A stretch of DNA of 64,000 nucleotides from Thiohalorhabdus denitrificans. Lineage in GTDB: Bacteria; Pseudomonadota; Gammaproteobacteria; Thiohalorhabdales; Thiohalorhabdaceae. Where the stretch lies: positions 62,001 to 126,000 of the forward strand of contig NZ_LJCP01000014.1 of NCBI RefSeq assembly GCF_001399755.1, in the 5' to 3' direction. The notes below the pieces were generated by a model. That model did not search any database, had not been told where the DNA came from, and saw only the letters and a list, made by a program, of their open reading frames with translations. Shown one piece after another: positions 62,860 through 64,000 of this stretch (positions are counted from its first letter, which is position 1; every line of letters starts with the position of its first letter). A program made the position numbers and the translations under genes.

Positions 62860-63522
62860 TCAACCCCCCGCTTCGTCAATTTTCCCCATCAGCCGGTCCG
62901 CGAACACCGCAAGGGTCTCCCGGCGGTGGTCCAGCCGGCAGCGCTCGCCCCGCACCACCGCCACCAGGCTCCCCAGGGCCTCCTCGAACTCGTCGTTGAC
63001 GATGACGTAATCGTACTCGGCGTAGTGACTGATCTCCGCCTCGGCGTCGCGCATGCGGCGCTCGATCACCTCCGGGTCGTCCTGCCCCCGCCCCTCCAGG
63101 CGCTCACGCAGCGCCTCCCGCGAGGGCGGCAGAACGAACACGCTCACCGCGTCCGCCACCCGCTCGCGGATCTGGCGCGCGCCCTGCCAGTCGATCTCCA
63201 GGACCACGTCGCGGCCCGCGGCCCGCTCCGCCTCCACGGCCGCCCGGCTGGTGCCGTAGTAGCGGTCGAAGACCCGTGCATGCTCCAGGAAGGCCCCCTC
63301 CGCCACCTGCCGCTCGAACTCCGCCTCGTCTACGAAGTGGTAGTCCACGCCATCCCGCTCCCCCGGCCGTGGCGCCCGGGTGGTGTGGCTCACCGAGGCC
63401 ACCACGCCGTCCACGCGCTCCAGCAGCGCCCGGTACAGGGAGGTCTTCCCCGCGCCCGAGGGGGCGGAGAGGATGATCAGCAGCCCCGGCTGGTGGGGAA
63501 GATCGGCGGGTCCTTCGGGCAT
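62860..63522 (-). CDS. gmk: Guanylate kinase
   Basis: This kinase (220 residues) phosphorylates GMP to GDP. The P-loop is SAPSGAGKTS (19-28), the GMP-binding region has SHTTRAPRPGE and YYGTS, and the lid lies in RLEGRGQDDPEVIERRM. It follows yicC by 18 nt and precedes rpoZ by 63 nt. Confidence 0.95.
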   Translation of the reverse strand: MPEGPADLPHQPGLLIILSAPSGAGKTSLYRALLERVDGVVASVSHTTRAPRPGERDGVDYHFVDEAEFERQVAEGAFLEHARVFDRYYGTSRAAVEAERAAGRDVVLEIDWQGARQIRERVADAVSVFVLPPSREALRERLEGRGQDDPEVIERRMRDAEAEISHYAEYDYVIVNDEFEEALGSLVAVVRGERCRLDHRRETLAVFADRLMGKIDEAGG

Positions 63523-63540
63523 GACGGCCTCCCTTGGCGC

Positions 63541-64000
63541 TTACTCGATGTTCTGGGCCTGCTCGCGCAGCTGCTCCACCAGCACCTTGATGTCCACCAC
63601 CGTCTGGCTGATGGCGGTGTCCGGCGACTTGGAGCCGATGGTGTTGGCCTCCCGGTTCATCTCCTGCATGAGGAAGTCCAGGCGCCGGCCCACCGCCCCT
63701 CCTTCCCGCAGGACGCGGCGGACCTCGGCGGTGTGGGTGGCCAGCCGGTCCAGTTCCTCGTCCACGTCGGCGCGCTGCACCAGCAGGACCACCTCCTGCT
63801 CCAGCCGGTCGGGATCCACGCGCTCGCGCAGCTCGCCCAGGCGCTCCTCGAGGCGGTTGCGGAAGGCCTCCCGCACCTCCGGGAGGCGCTCCTTGATTCG
63901 GGCCAGGCCGGCCTCCACCCCGTCCAGGCGCTCCTCCAGGGCCGTACCCAGGGCCTGCCCCTCCCGTCCCCGGGCCTCCACCAGCTCCTGCAAGGCGGCG
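63541..64000 (-). CDS. YicC-family endoribonuclease, C-terminal part
   Basis: The gene runs off the right edge; about 153 C-terminal residues are visible. They include the conserved DUF1732 stretch GRRLDFLMQEMNREANTIGSKS (in pieces) and the C-terminal VVDIKVLVEQLREQAQNIE. The upstream part seen here is a long charged coiled coil. The yicC-gmk neighbourhood is widely conserved. Confidence 0.92.
   Translation of the reverse strand, partial: AALQELVEARGREGQALGTALEERLDGVEAGLARIKERLPEVREAFRNRLEERLGELRERVDPDRLEQEVVLLVQRADVDEELDRLATHTAEVRRVLREGGAVGRRLDFLMQEMNREANTIGSKSPDTAISQTVVDIKVLVEQLREQAQNIE

Noticed and set aside
60149-63010. Long plus-strand open frame (953 codons) across spoT, rpoZ and gmk
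   Set aside because: It crosses three well-supported minus-strand genes and its translation is low-complexity; a shadow of GC-rich codon use.

Overview
The window is a 64 kb, GC-rich (roughly two thirds G+C or more) chromosomal segment of a gammaproteobacterium. The order yicC-gmk-rpoZ-spoT-ridA-recG at the right end is the gammaproteobacterial spoT region. CobG, BluB and ThiO all need O2, so the cell is at least facultatively aerobic. A dimethylglycine/sarcosine N-methyltransferase, a salt-stress type DUF481 outer-membrane protein and several acidic proteins suggest a halophile of the Ectothiorhodospiraceae/Chromatiales kind. That placement is inference; no rRNA gene is present.

Layout. 0-4.4 kb: copper acquisition, with the end of an ExbB-type gene, exbD, a NosA/OprC-type TonB-dependent copper receptor, a PCu(A)C chaperone and a SCO protein. 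4.4-8.8 kb: a RAYT (REP-associated tyrosine transposase) set among palindromic REP elements, a phosphomannomutase/phosphoglucomutase, a sigma-54 activator and a TauE/SafE-like membrane protein. 8.8-39.6 kb: an almost uninterrupted cobalamin supercluster. 39.6-41.2 kb: a DUF1622 protein, a NicO/NiCoT-type metal transporter and a small unknown. 41.3-57 kb: ordinary housekeeping and accessory genes (a cysteine synthase-like gene, purEK, carbonic anhydrase, a Tat-exported aldo/keto reductase, the rimB-rimK-AstE-like triad, DsrE-like, DJ-1-like, glycine betaine methyltransferase, tRNA-Thr(CGU), an Irr/Fur-like regulator, thiO, a DUF481 protein, moaE). 57-64 kb: recG, rpmB, ridA, spoT, rpoZ, gmk and the end of yicC.

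The B12 supercluster has two cobalamin riboswitches, both on the minus strand. The first (about 20.46-20.69 kb) precedes btuB-btuF-btuC-btuD-cobU-(REPs)-cobT-cobC-cobS, so corrinoid uptake and nucleotide-loop assembly share one control. The second (about 39.37-39.57 kb) precedes cobN-like, exbB-like, DUF2149, bluB, cobO, cobB, cobA, cbiD, an ABC-2 exporter pair, cobG, cobH, cobI and cobJ, nearly all joined by 4-14 nt overlaps. cobL-cobE-cobM form a third minus-strand group, cobK sits alone on the plus strand between cobJ and cobL, and cobQ and cbiB-cobD diverge near 10.8 kb. The ring-building route is hybrid: it has the O2-dependent CobG and the aerobic-type enzymes, but CbiD and CobE are present and no CobF is seen.

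The most striking item is the riboswitch-controlled CobN homologue. It carries a signal peptide and a C-terminal membrane anchor, and is fused by overlapping genes to an ExbB-type proton channel and a DUF2149 protein whose single membrane segment has an ExbD-like LVDIMLV motif. No AAA+ chelatase subunits (aerobic CobS/CobT or ChlI/ChlD type) occur in the window. This suggests a periplasmic, proton-motive-force-driven metal-corrin or tetrapyrrole (de)chelatase instead of an ATP-driven cytosolic one. REP elements punctuate the left third, supply the stop codons of three B12 genes and appear once inside the cobN coding region.
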